Positions 11,718-20,562 of a DNA stretch of 64,000 bases are shown piece after piece. Both the position numbers and the translations under genes were made by a program. The stretch spans positions 62,001-126,000 of the forward strand of contig JAEZJG010000016.1 in assembly GCA_023415795.1 (NCBI GenBank). The letters run 5' to 3'. Position 1 is the stretch's first letter; each line of letters opens with the position of its first letter. This DNA is from Bacillota bacterium (GTDB lineage Bacteria > Bacillota > Clostridia > Christensenellales > SZUA-584). The notes beneath the pieces are model-generated. The model did no database searches, was not told where the DNA came from, and saw nothing but the letters and a program-made list of their open reading frames with translations.

Positions 11718-12173
11718 CTATTTGGAGCTGAGCACACGGGACAGCGCCTCCACCACGTTTTTTTGACGTCCTTCTTCCTTGATGGCCACGAAAATGGTGT
11801 TGTCTCCCGCCAGCGTCCCCGCCACATCGGGCAGCTCCATCACATCGATGGCCTCAGCCGCCGCACTTGCGCTGCCCGTCATCGTGCGCACCACTACCAT
11901 AGAGGCCGCTGCTTCCACGGAAAGCACGGTGTCGCGGAATACGCGCCGGAATATGTCCATCTTGCCCAGCGGTTCCTTGCCGGATGCCGCATATTTATAC
12001 GCGCCGTTGTCCGACTGCACCTTGACGAGCTTGAGTTCCTTGATGTCGCGCGAAATGGTTGCCTGCGTGACTTCAAAGCCCTTGTTTCGCAGCAGCGCAG
12101 AAAGATCATCCTGCGTTTCCACGTCGTGATTTTCGATCAGCTCAAGTATCGTACTCTGTCTTCCCTGCTTCAT
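11718..12173 (-). CDS. argR: Arginine repressor ArgR/AhrC
   Basis: Arginine-responsive hexameric regulator of arginine metabolism. 151 aa. The N-terminal winged helix shows VTQATISRDIKELKLVKV. The C-terminal oligomerisation/arginine-binding domain shows LPDVAGTLAGDNTIFVA, where GTLAGDNT is the ligand-loop motif. It lies between nadK (11-base gap) and recN, the conserved Firmicutes order. Confidence 0.97.
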   Translation of the reverse strand: MKQGRQSTILELIENHDVETQDDLSALLRNKGFEVTQATISRDIKELKLVKVQSDNGAYKYAASGKEPLGKMDIFRRVFRDTVLSVEAAASMVVVRTMTGSASAAAEAIDVMELPDVAGTLAGDNTIFVAIKEEGRQKNVVEALSRVLSSK

Positions 12174-12184
12174 CCCAACACCTC

Positions 12185-13033
12185 TTATACAAATCTGTCC
12201 CAGCTGATAAACTTGGAGCGCAACAAGGGATAAAAATAATTCTTTTCAAATCGGACGAAACGCGCCACATGCTTTGACCGATGCACCCTGACCACTTCGC
12301 CGTCCTGCAACTCATGCTGCACAGCGCCGTCCGTCGTCAGCAGCGCACCGCTGGGCGCAAGCGGCTTCATCACCACTTCGTCGTCCGGCAGCACCACCAG
12401 AGACCGCGAATGCAGCGAATGCGGACATATGGGCGTCGTCACCATACATTCCAGCTGCGGGCTCACCACGGGGCCTCCCGCCGACAGCGCATAGCCCGTC
12501 GAGCCGGTGGGCGTGGATACCAGCATGCCATCGCAAGCCACCTTATCCGCCAACGCGCCGTTAATGGACAGCTCGATAGCGATCATGCGGGATGCGTCCT
12601 TCTTGAGCACCACCACATCGTTGAGCGCGTGCGCTTCGCACATCACCGCGTCACCCTGGACCACGGCGCAATGCAGCATCATGCGTTCCTCCACAAAACA
12701 CCTGCCTGCCATGATCGCGTCGATGGCGGCTTCAATTTCGCCAACCTCCACCTCTGCCAGAAAGCCCAGCCGTCCAAGGTTGATCCCCACCATGCAGACA
12801 CCGAACGGGCTGCACTTCTCCGCCGCCTTGAGCAGCGTGCCGTCGCCGCCCAACACAAACAATATATCGATCTCGGCGTGGTCAATTTCGTGCTGCTCAC
12901 CCTGCGGCATGCCGCCGGAGTCGAACGACACAGCCACGCCGCGCGCGCGCAGCAGCTGTGCCACGTTGCGGGCACCCTCAAGACCGTTATCCTTATGGGG
13001 GTTAGCAAAAATACCGGCTCTTAATATTTCCAT
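12185..13033 (-). CDS. nadK: NAD kinase
   Basis: Phosphorylates NAD to NADP. 282 aa. The family motifs are visible: the nucleotide loop VLGGDGTLLKAAE, the segment NLGRLGFLAEV, and the NAD-binding TPTGSTGYALSAGGPV. The start ATG has AAGGG 4 bases upstream. It is in the tlyA-nadK-argR-recN cluster, as in many Clostridia. Confidence 0.96.
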   Translation of the reverse strand: MEILRAGIFANPHKDNGLEGARNVAQLLRARGVAVSFDSGGMPQGEQHEIDHAEIDILFVLGGDGTLLKAAEKCSPFGVCMVGINLGRLGFLAEVEVGEIEAAIDAIMAGRCFVEERMMLHCAVVQGDAVMCEAHALNDVVVLKKDASRMIAIELSINGALADKVACDGMLVSTPTGSTGYALSAGGPVVSPQLECMVTTPICPHSLHSRSLVVLPDDEVVMKPLAPSGALLTTDGAVQHELQDGEVVRVHRSKHVARFVRFEKNYFYPLLRSKFISWDRFV

Positions 13034-13094
13034 ATGCCCTTCATTATAATAAACCGTGGATAATTATACAACATCGAATCCGTGACAAATTTGC

Positions 13095-13886
13095 TTAATG
13101 TGTTTGCCTGTGGGCATTTTCCACCACGCTGTTGATGGAAAACTCACAAGACAGACCGCCGTCCTTCAGACACACGAGGTATTCGATGTTGCCCTCAGGG
13201 CCGCGAATCGGGCTGAAATCGAGGCCGAACACCGCAAGCCCCGCCGATTTCGCAAATGCGAGTATATCGCTGATGACGTCGATATGGACAGCCTTATCGC
13301 GCACGACGCCCTTTTTGCCCACGCGCTCGCGCCCGGCTTCAAACTGCGGTTTGATGAGCGCCGAAATTGTATAGGGCGGCGTCAGCACACGCTGAAGCGC
13401 CGGAATAATCAGCTTTAAGGATATGAACGAAACATCGATGCTGGCGAAAGATACGGGCTTGTCGAACATCTCCTTCTCCAGATAGCGCGCGTTCTGCCGT
13501 TCCATGACACACACGCGCTCGTCCTGCCGCAGCTGCCATGCCAGCTGCCCGTAGCCAACGTCCACGGCATACACAAATGCCGCGCCGCTTTTGAGCATGC
13601 AGTCGGTAAAGCCGCCGGTGGATGCACCCACGTCGATGCACACCGCGCCGGTGAGGTCGATACCAAAGCTCTCTATCGCCTTTTGCAGCTTCTTGCCGCC
13701 CCGGCTGACGAACGCATCGGGCTGCTGAACGCTGACCGTCTGTCCCGGCGCAACCATAGCGGCGGGTTTATCGCAGCGTTTGCCGTCCAGCGTCACCACG
13801 CCCGCCATGATCAGCGCGCGCGCCTTCTCGCGGCTTTCTGCCAGCCCCTGCTCCACAAGATATATGTCAATACGCGTTTTTTCCAT
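13095..13886 (-). CDS. tlyA: TlyA-family S4/FtsJ-like rRNA 2'-O-methyltransferase
   Basis: 263 aa. The N-terminal S4 RNA-binding domain (RIDIYLVEQGLAESREKARALI) is followed by an FtsJ-like methyltransferase with the SAM loop IDVGASTGGFTDCML and the downstream motif VSFISL. Family members methylate rRNA 2'-OH groups; older annotations call them hemolysin A. The ATG abuts the oapA stop with no gap, so the two are probably translated from one message. Confidence 0.92.
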   Translation of the reverse strand: MEKTRIDIYLVEQGLAESREKARALIMAGVVTLDGKRCDKPAAMVAPGQTVSVQQPDAFVSRGGKKLQKAIESFGIDLTGAVCIDVGASTGGFTDCMLKSGAAFVYAVDVGYGQLAWQLRQDERVCVMERQNARYLEKEMFDKPVSFASIDVSFISLKLIIPALQRVLTPPYTISALIKPQFEAGRERVGKKGVVRDKAVHIDVISDILAFAKSAGLAVFGLDFSPIRGPEGNIEYLVCLKDGGLSCEFSINSVVENAHRQTH

Positions 13887-14432
13887 CTATTTCCCGTCCC
13901 GTACAAAGAACATTGTGATGTAGGACACAAAGCTGACAATCTGCTTGTTATTGCGTATCGCGACGCTTTTACCCGCCGCCTTGCCCGACACCGTGAGCGC
14001 CGCGATTACGCTGGACACCACGATGGTCCACACAAGCTCCGGCGTTTCTGCCGCCTGCACAGCCAGCTTCACAGCCACAGCCGCCCCCGCCGCACCGGAC
14101 ACGATGCCGCAGATATCCCCCACCACGTCGCCGCAGATGTTGGACACGATATCCGCATTCTGCATCATCCGAATGGCGTTCTTTGCCTTTTTGATTTTTT
14201 TTGACGCCATGGAGATAAATGGCGTGGGGTCGCAAGTGGCAAAGGCGATGCCGATGATATCAAAAGCGATGCCCACCAGCATGATAACGAGTATAAGAAA
14301 AGCCGCCGCGATCACAGACATATTGTCCATCAGCATCTCTGTAACGATGCTGATTCCGGCGGTCAGTACAAGCGTAACAATAAATATTTTCAGTGCCCAG
14401 AATCGGGCAGCCCGGCTCTTTTTCTTTTTCAA
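13887..14432 (-). CDS. oapA: OLE RNA-associated membrane protein OapA
   Basis: 181-aa polytopic membrane protein with a basic N-terminus and hydrophobic segments at about 14-34, 39-65, 98-122 and 132-152. A short polar/basic section (SMASKKIKKAKNAIRMM) lies between the second and third. Size, topology and position directly downstream of a ~600-nt structured RNA and upstream of tlyA match OapA, the protein that docks OLE RNA on the inner membrane. Known work links the OLE complex to stress tolerance and Mg2+ physiology. The start is a TTG at 14432 with GGAG 9 bases upstream. That GGAG can pair with an upstream CTCC, so the site may be partly masked. Identification rests on context and topology, not an alignment. 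Confidence 0.85.
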   Translation of the reverse strand: MKKKKSRAARFWALKIFIVTLVLTAGISIVTEMLMDNMSVIAAAFLILVIMLVGIAFDIIGIAFATCDPTPFISMASKKIKKAKNAIRMMQNADIVSNICGDVVGDICGIVSGAAGAAVAVKLAVQAAETPELVWTIVVSSVIAALTVSGKAAGKSVAIRNNKQIVSFVSYITMFFVRDGK

Positions 14433-14459
14433 TACAAGACGCTCCGCAAAAGGAGAAAT

Positions 14460-15065
14460 AAAAAAACGGTGGTGATACCTTGGATAAACCTTGCAGCTTA
14501 GGTCCAGTAGGATTTCCCTTCAAGAGTACTTCCCGTCGCCGATGAAGCGGTTTCCCATTAAACCCCGAATCGCCCCGTCACCGGGTGCGCGACTGGATTG
14601 CCGTTAAGACCACACTATAATCTCCAAAATACCTTAGCGCGTTTATGAGCGCGCTTCTACAGTCTAGGGGTTTTCCCCGACAGCACGAAAACGGTTTCTA
14701 GCCTCTTTTGCCCGGCGGGTTTCTGACAGCGATCGTTCCCCTCGCGCTTGGCCTTCGCGCATGAGGGCGTGTTCTGTCATAACACCCCGCCCAACTCAAG
14801 GCAGGCTACTCTGTACACAGCTGTCGCCGCATAACAGGTTTCACCCCAAGTAGTAGCTCGCTTAAAAAAGCTACCTGCTTGGGTCTCCACGGAAGCGGGG
14901 TCTACGCCCGCATGCCATTGCGGATCGCCCCACGACCTTAACTCCCAGCATCAGCCCCCGACTGGGCGTCAGCGGCCAACACAAGAAACTTCATCGATGT
15001 GCCCTTCTACGGATTTTTAGGCCCGCCTTCGAAACCGCAGTACCGACTAGAATACTGCACCACCT
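14460..15065 (-). ncRNA. ole: OLE (ornate large extremophilic) RNA
   Basis: A 606-base segment with no credible protein gene on the minus strand between recA and oapA. Its ends pair: GGTGGTG (15058-15064) near the 5' end with CACCACC (plus-strand 14468-14474) at the 3' end. A run of seven U follows. Internal hairpins include GCAGTA/TACTGC (15037-15058) and AGCGCG/CGCGCT (14636-14655). A TATAAT lies 8 bases before the predicted 5' end. Length (~600 nt), high structure, and location next to oapA/tlyA/argR/recN match the known OLE RNA class of anaerobic and extremophilic Firmicutes. I checked for tmRNA and RNase P signatures and found none. Exact ends are inferred from the promoter and the U-tract. 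Confidence 0.87.
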
Positions 15066-15072
15066 GCGAATG

Positions 15073-15114
15073 ATTATACACCAAATTGCGTTTGTTGACA
15101 CATATACACGCAAT
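15073..15114 (-). promoter_or_regulatory. Promoter of OLE RNA, embedded in an inverted repeat
   Basis: Minus strand: -35 GTGTCA (15096-15101), 17-base spacer, -10 TATAAT (15073-15078). A 7-base inverted repeat, ATTGCGT/ACGCAAT (15085-15091 and 15108-15114, 16-base loop), brackets the -35. It could be an operator or chance. The recA stop is 33 bases upstream of the repeat. Confidence 0.6.
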
Positions 15115-15146
15115 ATTCTTATATTCTTTACAAATACTTCTGCTCT

Positions 15147-16166
15147 TTATTCTTCGTCCGCGCCGCCGGAGGATACGTCCACGGCTTTTGTCTGCTCCAT
15201 GATCTTGCCCTTGATCTCTTCGTAAATAGCCTTGTTTTCCTTCAAGTACATGCGCACGTTGTCCTTGCCCTGCCCGATGCGCGTCTCGTTATAGGAGAAC
15301 CACGAGCCGGACTTCTTGATGATGCCCAGCTGCACACCCAGATTCAGCACGCTGCTTTCGGCAGAGATGCCCTCGCCATAGTATATCTCGAACTCGGCGG
15401 TCTTGAACGGCGGAGCCACCTTGTTCTTCGCGACCTTGATGCGCGTCCGGTTGCCGATCATCTGATCGCCGTTTTTGATGGTCTCTATGCGGCGCACGTC
15501 CAATCTGACAGATGCGTAAAACTTGAGTGCGCGCCCGCCCGGAGTGGTTTCCGGGTTGCCGAACATTACGCCCACCTTTTCACGCAGCTGGTTGATAAAC
15601 ACCGCCACGGTGTTAGACTTGTTGACGATACCCGCCAGCTTGCGCAGCGCCTGAGACATCAGCCGCGCCTGCAAGCCCACGTGCGACTGCCCCATCTCGC
15701 CGTCGATCTCCGCCTTGGGCACAAGAGCCGCCACAGAGTCCACAACGATGATGTCGATCGCGCCGCTGCGTACCAGCGCTTCGGTGATCTCCAGCGCCTG
15801 CTCGCCGGTGTCCGGCTGCGACACATACAGGTTGTCGGTATCCACGCCCAGCTTTTTGGCATACGCGGGGTCCAGCGCGTGCTCGGCATCCACGAACGCC
15901 GCCGCGCCGCCCAGCTTCTGCGCCTCTGCCACCATGTGCAGCGCCACCGTGGTTTTACCGGAGGATTCAGGACCGTATATCTCGATGATGCGCCCGCGCG
16001 GCACACCGCCCACTCCCAGCGCGATGTCCAGCTCCAAGCAGCCGGTGGGCATCACGGAAACAGGAACGCTGGCTTTATCCCCCAGCTTCATGACGCTGCC
16101 CTTGCCAAACTGCTTCTCTATCTGCATCAGCGCCATTTCCAGCGCCTTTTGTTTTTCCATCGACAT
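15147..16166 (-). CDS. recA: Recombinase RecA
   Basis: Strand-exchange protein and SOS co-protease. 339 aa. Walker A GPESSGKTTVALH, the Walker B region IDIIVVDSVAALVPKAEI, the L2-region segment VIFINQ-like AVFINQLREKVGVMFGNPETTPGG, and the C-terminal acidic tail are all present. GGAGGG lies 9 bases before the chosen ATG. It follows pgsA, a common clostridial order (rimO-pgsA-recA). I see no Gram-positive LexA box (CGAACRNRYGTTYC) upstream. Confidence 0.98.
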   Translation of the reverse strand: MSMEKQKALEMALMQIEKQFGKGSVMKLGDKASVPVSVMPTGCLELDIALGVGGVPRGRIIEIYGPESSGKTTVALHMVAEAQKLGGAAAFVDAEHALDPAYAKKLGVDTDNLYVSQPDTGEQALEITEALVRSGAIDIIVVDSVAALVPKAEIDGEMGQSHVGLQARLMSQALRKLAGIVNKSNTVAVFINQLREKVGVMFGNPETTPGGRALKFYASVRLDVRRIETIKNGDQMIGNRTRIKVAKNKVAPPFKTAEFEIYYGEGISAESSVLNLGVQLGIIKKSGSWFSYNETRIGQGKDNVRMYLKENKAIYEEIKGKIMEQTKAVDVSSGGADEE

Positions 16167-16192
16167 AACCCATAACCCTCCTGCAATAATAT

Positions 16193-16221
16193 ATCAGATC
16201 ATACCAAACGGTGACGGTCAA
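16193..16221 (-). promoter_or_regulatory. Possible promoter of recA
   Basis: Minus strand: TTGACC (16216-16221), 17-base spacer, TCTGAT (16193-16198), starting just after the pgsA stop. The -35 is good; the -10 matches only four of six positions. Confidence 0.4.
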
Positions 16222-16230
16222 AAAACGGAC

Positions 16231-16788
16231 TCAGAACATATCACCCAGCACCGCTTTATTCTTCGTAAAATAGTTGACGCACGACCAAACGGACAGCACC
16301 ACGCTTGCCCAAATCAGCACCTCGCCCAGCCAAAACAGCCATGCTTCAAACATGGTCTGCTCAAGCACACCCTGACGCAGCAGCACCGCGATGATGGCGA
16401 CGATCTGCACCACCGTCTTGGCCTTGCCAAGGTTGTCTGCCGCCAGCACCTTGCCGGAGGCCGCCGCCACCAGACGAAAGCCGCTGATGATAAACTCGCG
16501 CCCGATCATAATAATGACGAACACGGCGGATACCCAGCCGATGGCGCAGAGCAGTATCAGCGCACTGCCCACCAGCAGCTTGTCCGCAATGGGATCGGCC
16601 AGCTTGCCGAAGTTGGTGACGATGTTGCGCTTGCGCGCCAGCTGTCCGTCGAACAGATCCGTCAGCGCCGCGCCCAAGAATATCAGCGCCGCATAGTAGT
16701 TCCAATAGGGTATCTTGATATAAAAGAATACGATGAAAATGGGAACCATCACGATCCGCGCAATGGTGAGCTTGTTGGCAATGTTCAT
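16231..16788 (-). CDS. pgsA: CDP-diacylglycerol--glycerol-3-phosphate 3-phosphatidyltransferase
   Basis: Makes phosphatidylglycerophosphate, the committed step to phosphatidylglycerol. 185-aa membrane protein. The CDP-alcohol phosphotransferase motif is complete: DLFDGQLARKRN followed by GKLADPIADK. About five hydrophobic segments. The ATG overlaps the rimO stop (ATGA), indicating coupled translation. Confidence 0.95.
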   Translation of the reverse strand: MNIANKLTIARIVMVPIFIVFFYIKIPYWNYYAALIFLGAALTDLFDGQLARKRNIVTNFGKLADPIADKLLVGSALILLCAIGWVSAVFVIIMIGREFIISGFRLVAAASGKVLAADNLGKAKTVVQIVAIIAVLLRQGVLEQTMFEAWLFWLGEVLIWASVVLSVWSCVNYFTKNKAVLGDMF

Positions 16789-18092
16789 TCCAATTCTCCC
16801 AACAGGTCATATTCGGATGCGTCCGTGATAAGCACATCATGAAATGAGCCCGCCGTCAAGTCTTTTTTTGCTGATATGTATGTGACACCATCGATTTCCG
16901 GCGCTTGGTTCATCGTGCGCCCCACCAGCATGCCAGATTCGTCGCGCCCGTCCACGATCACGCGCACCGTTTTGCCGATCTGCTCGCGGCAGAGCTGCTC
17001 CGAAATCTCCTTCTGGAGCGCCATCACCGTATCATAGCGCTGCTGCTTGACTTCTTCATCCACGTGATTGTCCAATGCCGCCGCACCGGTGCCCTCCTCC
17101 GGCGAATACCGGAAAACGCCCAGCCGGTCGAACCGCAGCTCGCGCACGCAATCCACCAGCACATCAAAGTCCTGCTGCGTCTCACCGGGGAAGCCGACGA
17201 TCAGCGAGGTGCGCAGTGTAAACCCAAGACCACGCAGCCGCTTCACCAATGCCACGGACGATTCTCGCGTGTTGCGCCGGTTCATGCGCAGCAGTACGCT
17301 GTCGCTGAAATGCTGCACCGGCACATCGAGGTATTTGCAAACATTATCATGTTTGAGCATTACATCAATGAGTTCGTCCGTTATGCCGTCGGGATAGCAA
17401 TACATCACGCGGAGCCAGCCGCCCTGCATGATCTGCGCCGCCCTGTCCACCAGCTCAGGCAGCATGCGGCGTCCTAAGTCCTCACCGTAGCGCGTGGTAT
17501 CCTGCGCGATCAATATCACCTCGGACACGCCCGCAGCCTTGAGGTCGCTGATCTCAGACAGTATGTTTTCCATCGGGCGGCTTTTCAGCCCGCCGCGTAT
17601 GAGCGGTATCGCGCAATAGCTGCAGCAATTTTCGCAGCCGTCCGAAATGCGCACGAACGCCATGTGCCCCGGTGTGGTCAGCACACGCGCCGTCAGGTCT
17701 TCATCCACGCGCTCGCAGCTCACATAGCGCTTGCCGGACAACGCGGACTGTATCGCGTCCAGCAGCCGCGTGTACGACGAAACACCGAGGAACGCATCCA
17801 CCTCGGGCAGCTCGTCCGCCAGCTCGTCGGCGTAGCGCTGCGCGAGGCAGCCTGTTACAATCAGCGCGGAGCAGCCGCTTTGTTTATACTGCGCCATCTC
17901 CAGTATCGTATCGATCGATTCCTGCTTGGCATCGTTGATGAAGCCGCAGGTGTTGACGATGATGACATCCGCATCCACGGGATCGTCTACCACCGCCGCG
18001 TTGCTGCCTGCCAGCAGCCCCAGCATGTGCTCGGTGTCCACCCGGTTTTTCTCACATCCCAGCGACACCACGTGTATCAAAATGTTATCCAT
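16785..18092 (-). CDS. rimO: Ribosomal protein S12 methylthiotransferase RimO
   Basis: Radical-SAM enzyme that methylthiolates an Asp of ribosomal protein S12. 435 aa from the start chosen here. The N-terminal MTTase domain shows SLGCEKNRVDTEHM and NTCGFINDAKQES. The radical SAM cluster is CENCCSYCAIP (CX3CX2C), and a C-terminal TRAM domain follows. A longer open frame runs upstream, but the ATG at 18092 overlaps the ftsK stop as TAATG and has GGGGGAG upstream, so it is preferred. The order ftsK-rimO-pgsA-recA is typical. Confidence 0.95.
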   Translation of the reverse strand: MDNILIHVVSLGCEKNRVDTEHMLGLLAGSNAAVVDDPVDADVIIVNTCGFINDAKQESIDTILEMAQYKQSGCSALIVTGCLAQRYADELADELPEVDAFLGVSSYTRLLDAIQSALSGKRYVSCERVDEDLTARVLTTPGHMAFVRISDGCENCCSYCAIPLIRGGLKSRPMENILSEISDLKAAGVSEVILIAQDTTRYGEDLGRRMLPELVDRAAQIMQGGWLRVMYCYPDGITDELIDVMLKHDNVCKYLDVPVQHFSDSVLLRMNRRNTRESSVALVKRLRGLGFTLRTSLIVGFPGETQQDFDVLVDCVRELRFDRLGVFRYSPEEGTGAAALDNHVDEEVKQQRYDTVMALQKEISEQLCREQIGKTVRVIVDGRDESGMLVGRTMNQAPEIDGVTYISAKKDLTAGSFHDVLITDASEYDLLGELE

Positions 18093-20479
18093 TAATCTCC
18101 CCCGGCGCCGAACATCTCTTCGAACCCATCCCATGTGATGAGCACCTGCCGCGCCTTACTGCCCTCAAACGGGCTGACTATCTTGCGCTGCTCCATCTCG
18201 TCCACCAGCCGCGCGGCGCGGGCGTAACCCACGCGCAGACGGCGCTGCAGCATCGAGATTGAAGCCTGTCCATATTCCAGTACGATCTCCACCGCGCGGG
18301 GCAGCAGCTCGTCAAACTCTCCGACGGGTACCTCGTCCTCGCTCGTCATGTTGATCCCCGCTACGGCCTCTTCATCATACACGGTTTCCGCCACCGACAC
18401 AAAGCCTGTTACCGCTTCGATGTCGTCGTCCGACACAAAGCAGCCTTGCAGCCGTATGGGTCGGGGTGCGCCTGTCGGGTGATACAGCATATCGCCGTTG
18501 CCCAGCAGCTTCTCCGCGCCGTTCTGGTCCAGTATCGTGCGCGAGTCCACACCGGAGTTTACCTTAAACGCGATGCGCGAGGATATATTGGCCTTGATGA
18601 CGCCCGTGATAACGTTGACGGACGGTCTTTGCGTGGCCACCACCAGATGGATGCCCGCCGCGCGCCCCAGCTGAGCGATGCGGCAGATGGAATCCTCCAC
18701 CTCACGCGGGGACGACATCATCAGCTCGGCCAGCTCGTCGATCACCACCACGATGCGCGGCAGCGTCGGCTCCTGCGTGTCTCTCGCTTTGTCGTTGAAG
18801 TTGGCGATGTTGCGCGCGCCCTTTTCGGCAAACATCTTGTAGCGCACCATCATCTCGCTGACCGCCCAGTTCAGCGCGCCTGCCGCCTTCTTGGGCTCTG
18901 TGACCACCGGCACATGCAGATGCGGTATCGCCTTGAACACCGACAGCTCCACCACCTTGGGGTCAATCAGCACCAGCTTTAGCTCGTCGGGCGACGCCTT
19001 GAACAAGAGGCTGGTCAGCATCGAGTTGATGCACACGCTCTTGCCCGCGCCCGTCTCGCCCGCGATCAGTATGTGCGGCATCTTGGTGATGTCCACATAG
19101 TAGTTCTTGCCCGCAATATCCTTGCCCAGCGCAAACGTGAGCGGCGAGGGCGATTTCTTGAATTCCTCCGTTTCCAGCAGCGAACGCAGGTGAACGAAGC
19201 TGACATCCGTGTTGGGGATTTCAATGCCCACCGCCGCTTTGCCGGGTATCGGCGCTTCTATCTTAACCGCCTTGGCGGCAAGGTTCATGGCGATGTCGCT
19301 CTCCAGCTCTTTGATGCGCTTAACGCGCACGCCAGCCGCGGGCTTGAGCTCATACCGCGTGACCACCGGACCCTTAACAATGTGCACCACCTCGGCATCC
19401 ACACCGAAGTTGGCCAGCACCTCCTCCAGCAGGCGGGCGCTTTGCCGCTGCTCGTCCATGCTGCTAGACTTATTCTTCTCAGGCGCTTTGGTCAGCATGG
19501 TTACAGAGGGTATCGTGTAGGTTTTCTTGGGACGCGGCATGCTGCGGGGCGCAGGTGCAGCCGCTTCAAACGGCGGCTCGTCGTCATCCTCCGGCTCGTA
19601 ATCCTCGTGACTCTGCATCACGATACCGTCATGGCGCTGGGGCGAGTTCAGTACGGCCGGCATGTCCAGCGGATATTCCTCGTCGTCCTCCGGCACGGGC
19701 AGCTCTTCCGCCTTGGCGATCACATCGATGGGTTCATCCTCATCGTCGTCAAAATACGACACCTGCTTCTTCTTGCTTTTCCGAAAGCTTTTCGCGTCCA
19801 GCAGCTCGGGGCCGTCGTCCTCCGTATCGTCTCTGTCGCTCTCACTCAGGTTTTCGATATAAAGGCGGTTCTTCTTGCGCTCCACCGCCGTTTCACGCGC
19901 CCGCTCCACGGTGCGCTTGCCCGCGCTTGCCACGTTCTGGCTCATCTTCTTGAGCGACAGATTGGTCAGCGCCAGCACCGCAATGAGCAGCGCGGTTACA
20001 AACAATATCACGCAGCCGATGCTGCCGATTAATAGGTGCACCGGGAAAACGATCAGGCAGCCGATCGCTCCGGAGCCCACGCTTTTCTCCACGCCCAGCC
20101 GGTAAGAATCCGCCACAAACTTGAAGAAGCCGTCATCCAGCTTCAGCTGCCCCAGCCATATCGAATGCGTCAGCGACAGCACCGACACCACCAGCAGCAC
20201 GATGAGCGCAAGCTTACCCTTGTTCATCTTCTTGTTGCGCGCGGCGATCACCAGAATCCCCAGCACGACGAACAAAAACGGCACAACAAATGTAAACAGA
20301 CCAAACAGCCCCATCAGCACGTCGCGCAATGCGCCGCCCAGCAGTCCGGTTCCCGTCTGTATATATACGCACACAAGCAAAAAGATGCCGATCGCAATGA
20401 AAATGACCCCGGCTATCTCTCCCAGCGGTTTTCTTTGTTGTTGTTTGGGCTTCGGGCTTGTCCTCTTGCCCTGCGGCAT
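18092..20479 (-). CDS. ftsK: DNA translocase FtsK/SpoIIIE
   Basis: Septal DNA pump. In spore formers the SpoIIIE member moves the chromosome into the forespore. About 795 aa. Four transmembrane segments fall within the first ~170 residues, followed by a long acidic linker. The motor has Walker A GETGAGKSVCINSM and VLIDPKVVELSVF. The C-terminal gamma winged helix shows GYARAARLVDEMEQ. I choose the ATG at 20479 because GAGGTGA sits about 6 bases before it. An ATG seven codons upstream (20500) has no ribosome-binding site. It lies downstream of tepA as spoIIIE does in Bacillus. SpoIIIE versus a vegetative FtsK cannot be settled here. Confidence 0.95.
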   Translation of the reverse strand: MPQGKRTSPKPKQQQRKPLGEIAGVIFIAIGIFLLVCVYIQTGTGLLGGALRDVLMGLFGLFTFVVPFLFVVLGILVIAARNKKMNKGKLALIVLLVVSVLSLTHSIWLGQLKLDDGFFKFVADSYRLGVEKSVGSGAIGCLIVFPVHLLIGSIGCVILFVTALLIAVLALTNLSLKKMSQNVASAGKRTVERARETAVERKKNRLYIENLSESDRDDTEDDGPELLDAKSFRKSKKKQVSYFDDDEDEPIDVIAKAEELPVPEDDEEYPLDMPAVLNSPQRHDGIVMQSHEDYEPEDDDEPPFEAAAPAPRSMPRPKKTYTIPSVTMLTKAPEKNKSSSMDEQRQSARLLEEVLANFGVDAEVVHIVKGPVVTRYELKPAAGVRVKRIKELESDIAMNLAAKAVKIEAPIPGKAAVGIEIPNTDVSFVHLRSLLETEEFKKSPSPLTFALGKDIAGKNYYVDITKMPHILIAGETGAGKSVCINSMLTSLLFKASPDELKLVLIDPKVVELSVFKAIPHLHVPVVTEPKKAAGALNWAVSEMMVRYKMFAEKGARNIANFNDKARDTQEPTLPRIVVVIDELAELMMSSPREVEDSICRIAQLGRAAGIHLVVATQRPSVNVITGVIKANISSRIAFKVNSGVDSRTILDQNGAEKLLGNGDMLYHPTGAPRPIRLQGCFVSDDDIEAVTGFVSVAETVYDEEAVAGINMTSEDEVPVGEFDELLPRAVEIVLEYGQASISMLQRRLRVGYARAARLVDEMEQRKIVSPFEGSKARQVLITWDGFEEMFGAGGD

Positions 20480-20562
20480 ATGCTTCACCTCGGCATTCAT
20501 TATATCATACCGAGGAAAATATACAACCTTTCACGATGTGCACACCGTGTTACACTGTCATT

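Noticed and set aside
14460..15065. tmRNA, RNase P RNA or rRNA fragment in the recA-oapA gap
   Set aside because: No tRNA-like ends or tag frame, no GAGGAAAGTCC/ACAGAA RNase P cores, no rRNA landmarks; OLE fits length and neighbours.
15095..15114. Plus-strand TTGACA at 15095-15100 as a promoter toward recA
   Set aside because: No -10 at correct spacing and it would run antisense to recA; the minus-strand reading with TATAAT explains the site better.
16167..16230. LexA/SOS box before recA
   Set aside because: No match to CGAACRNRYGTTYC in the interval.
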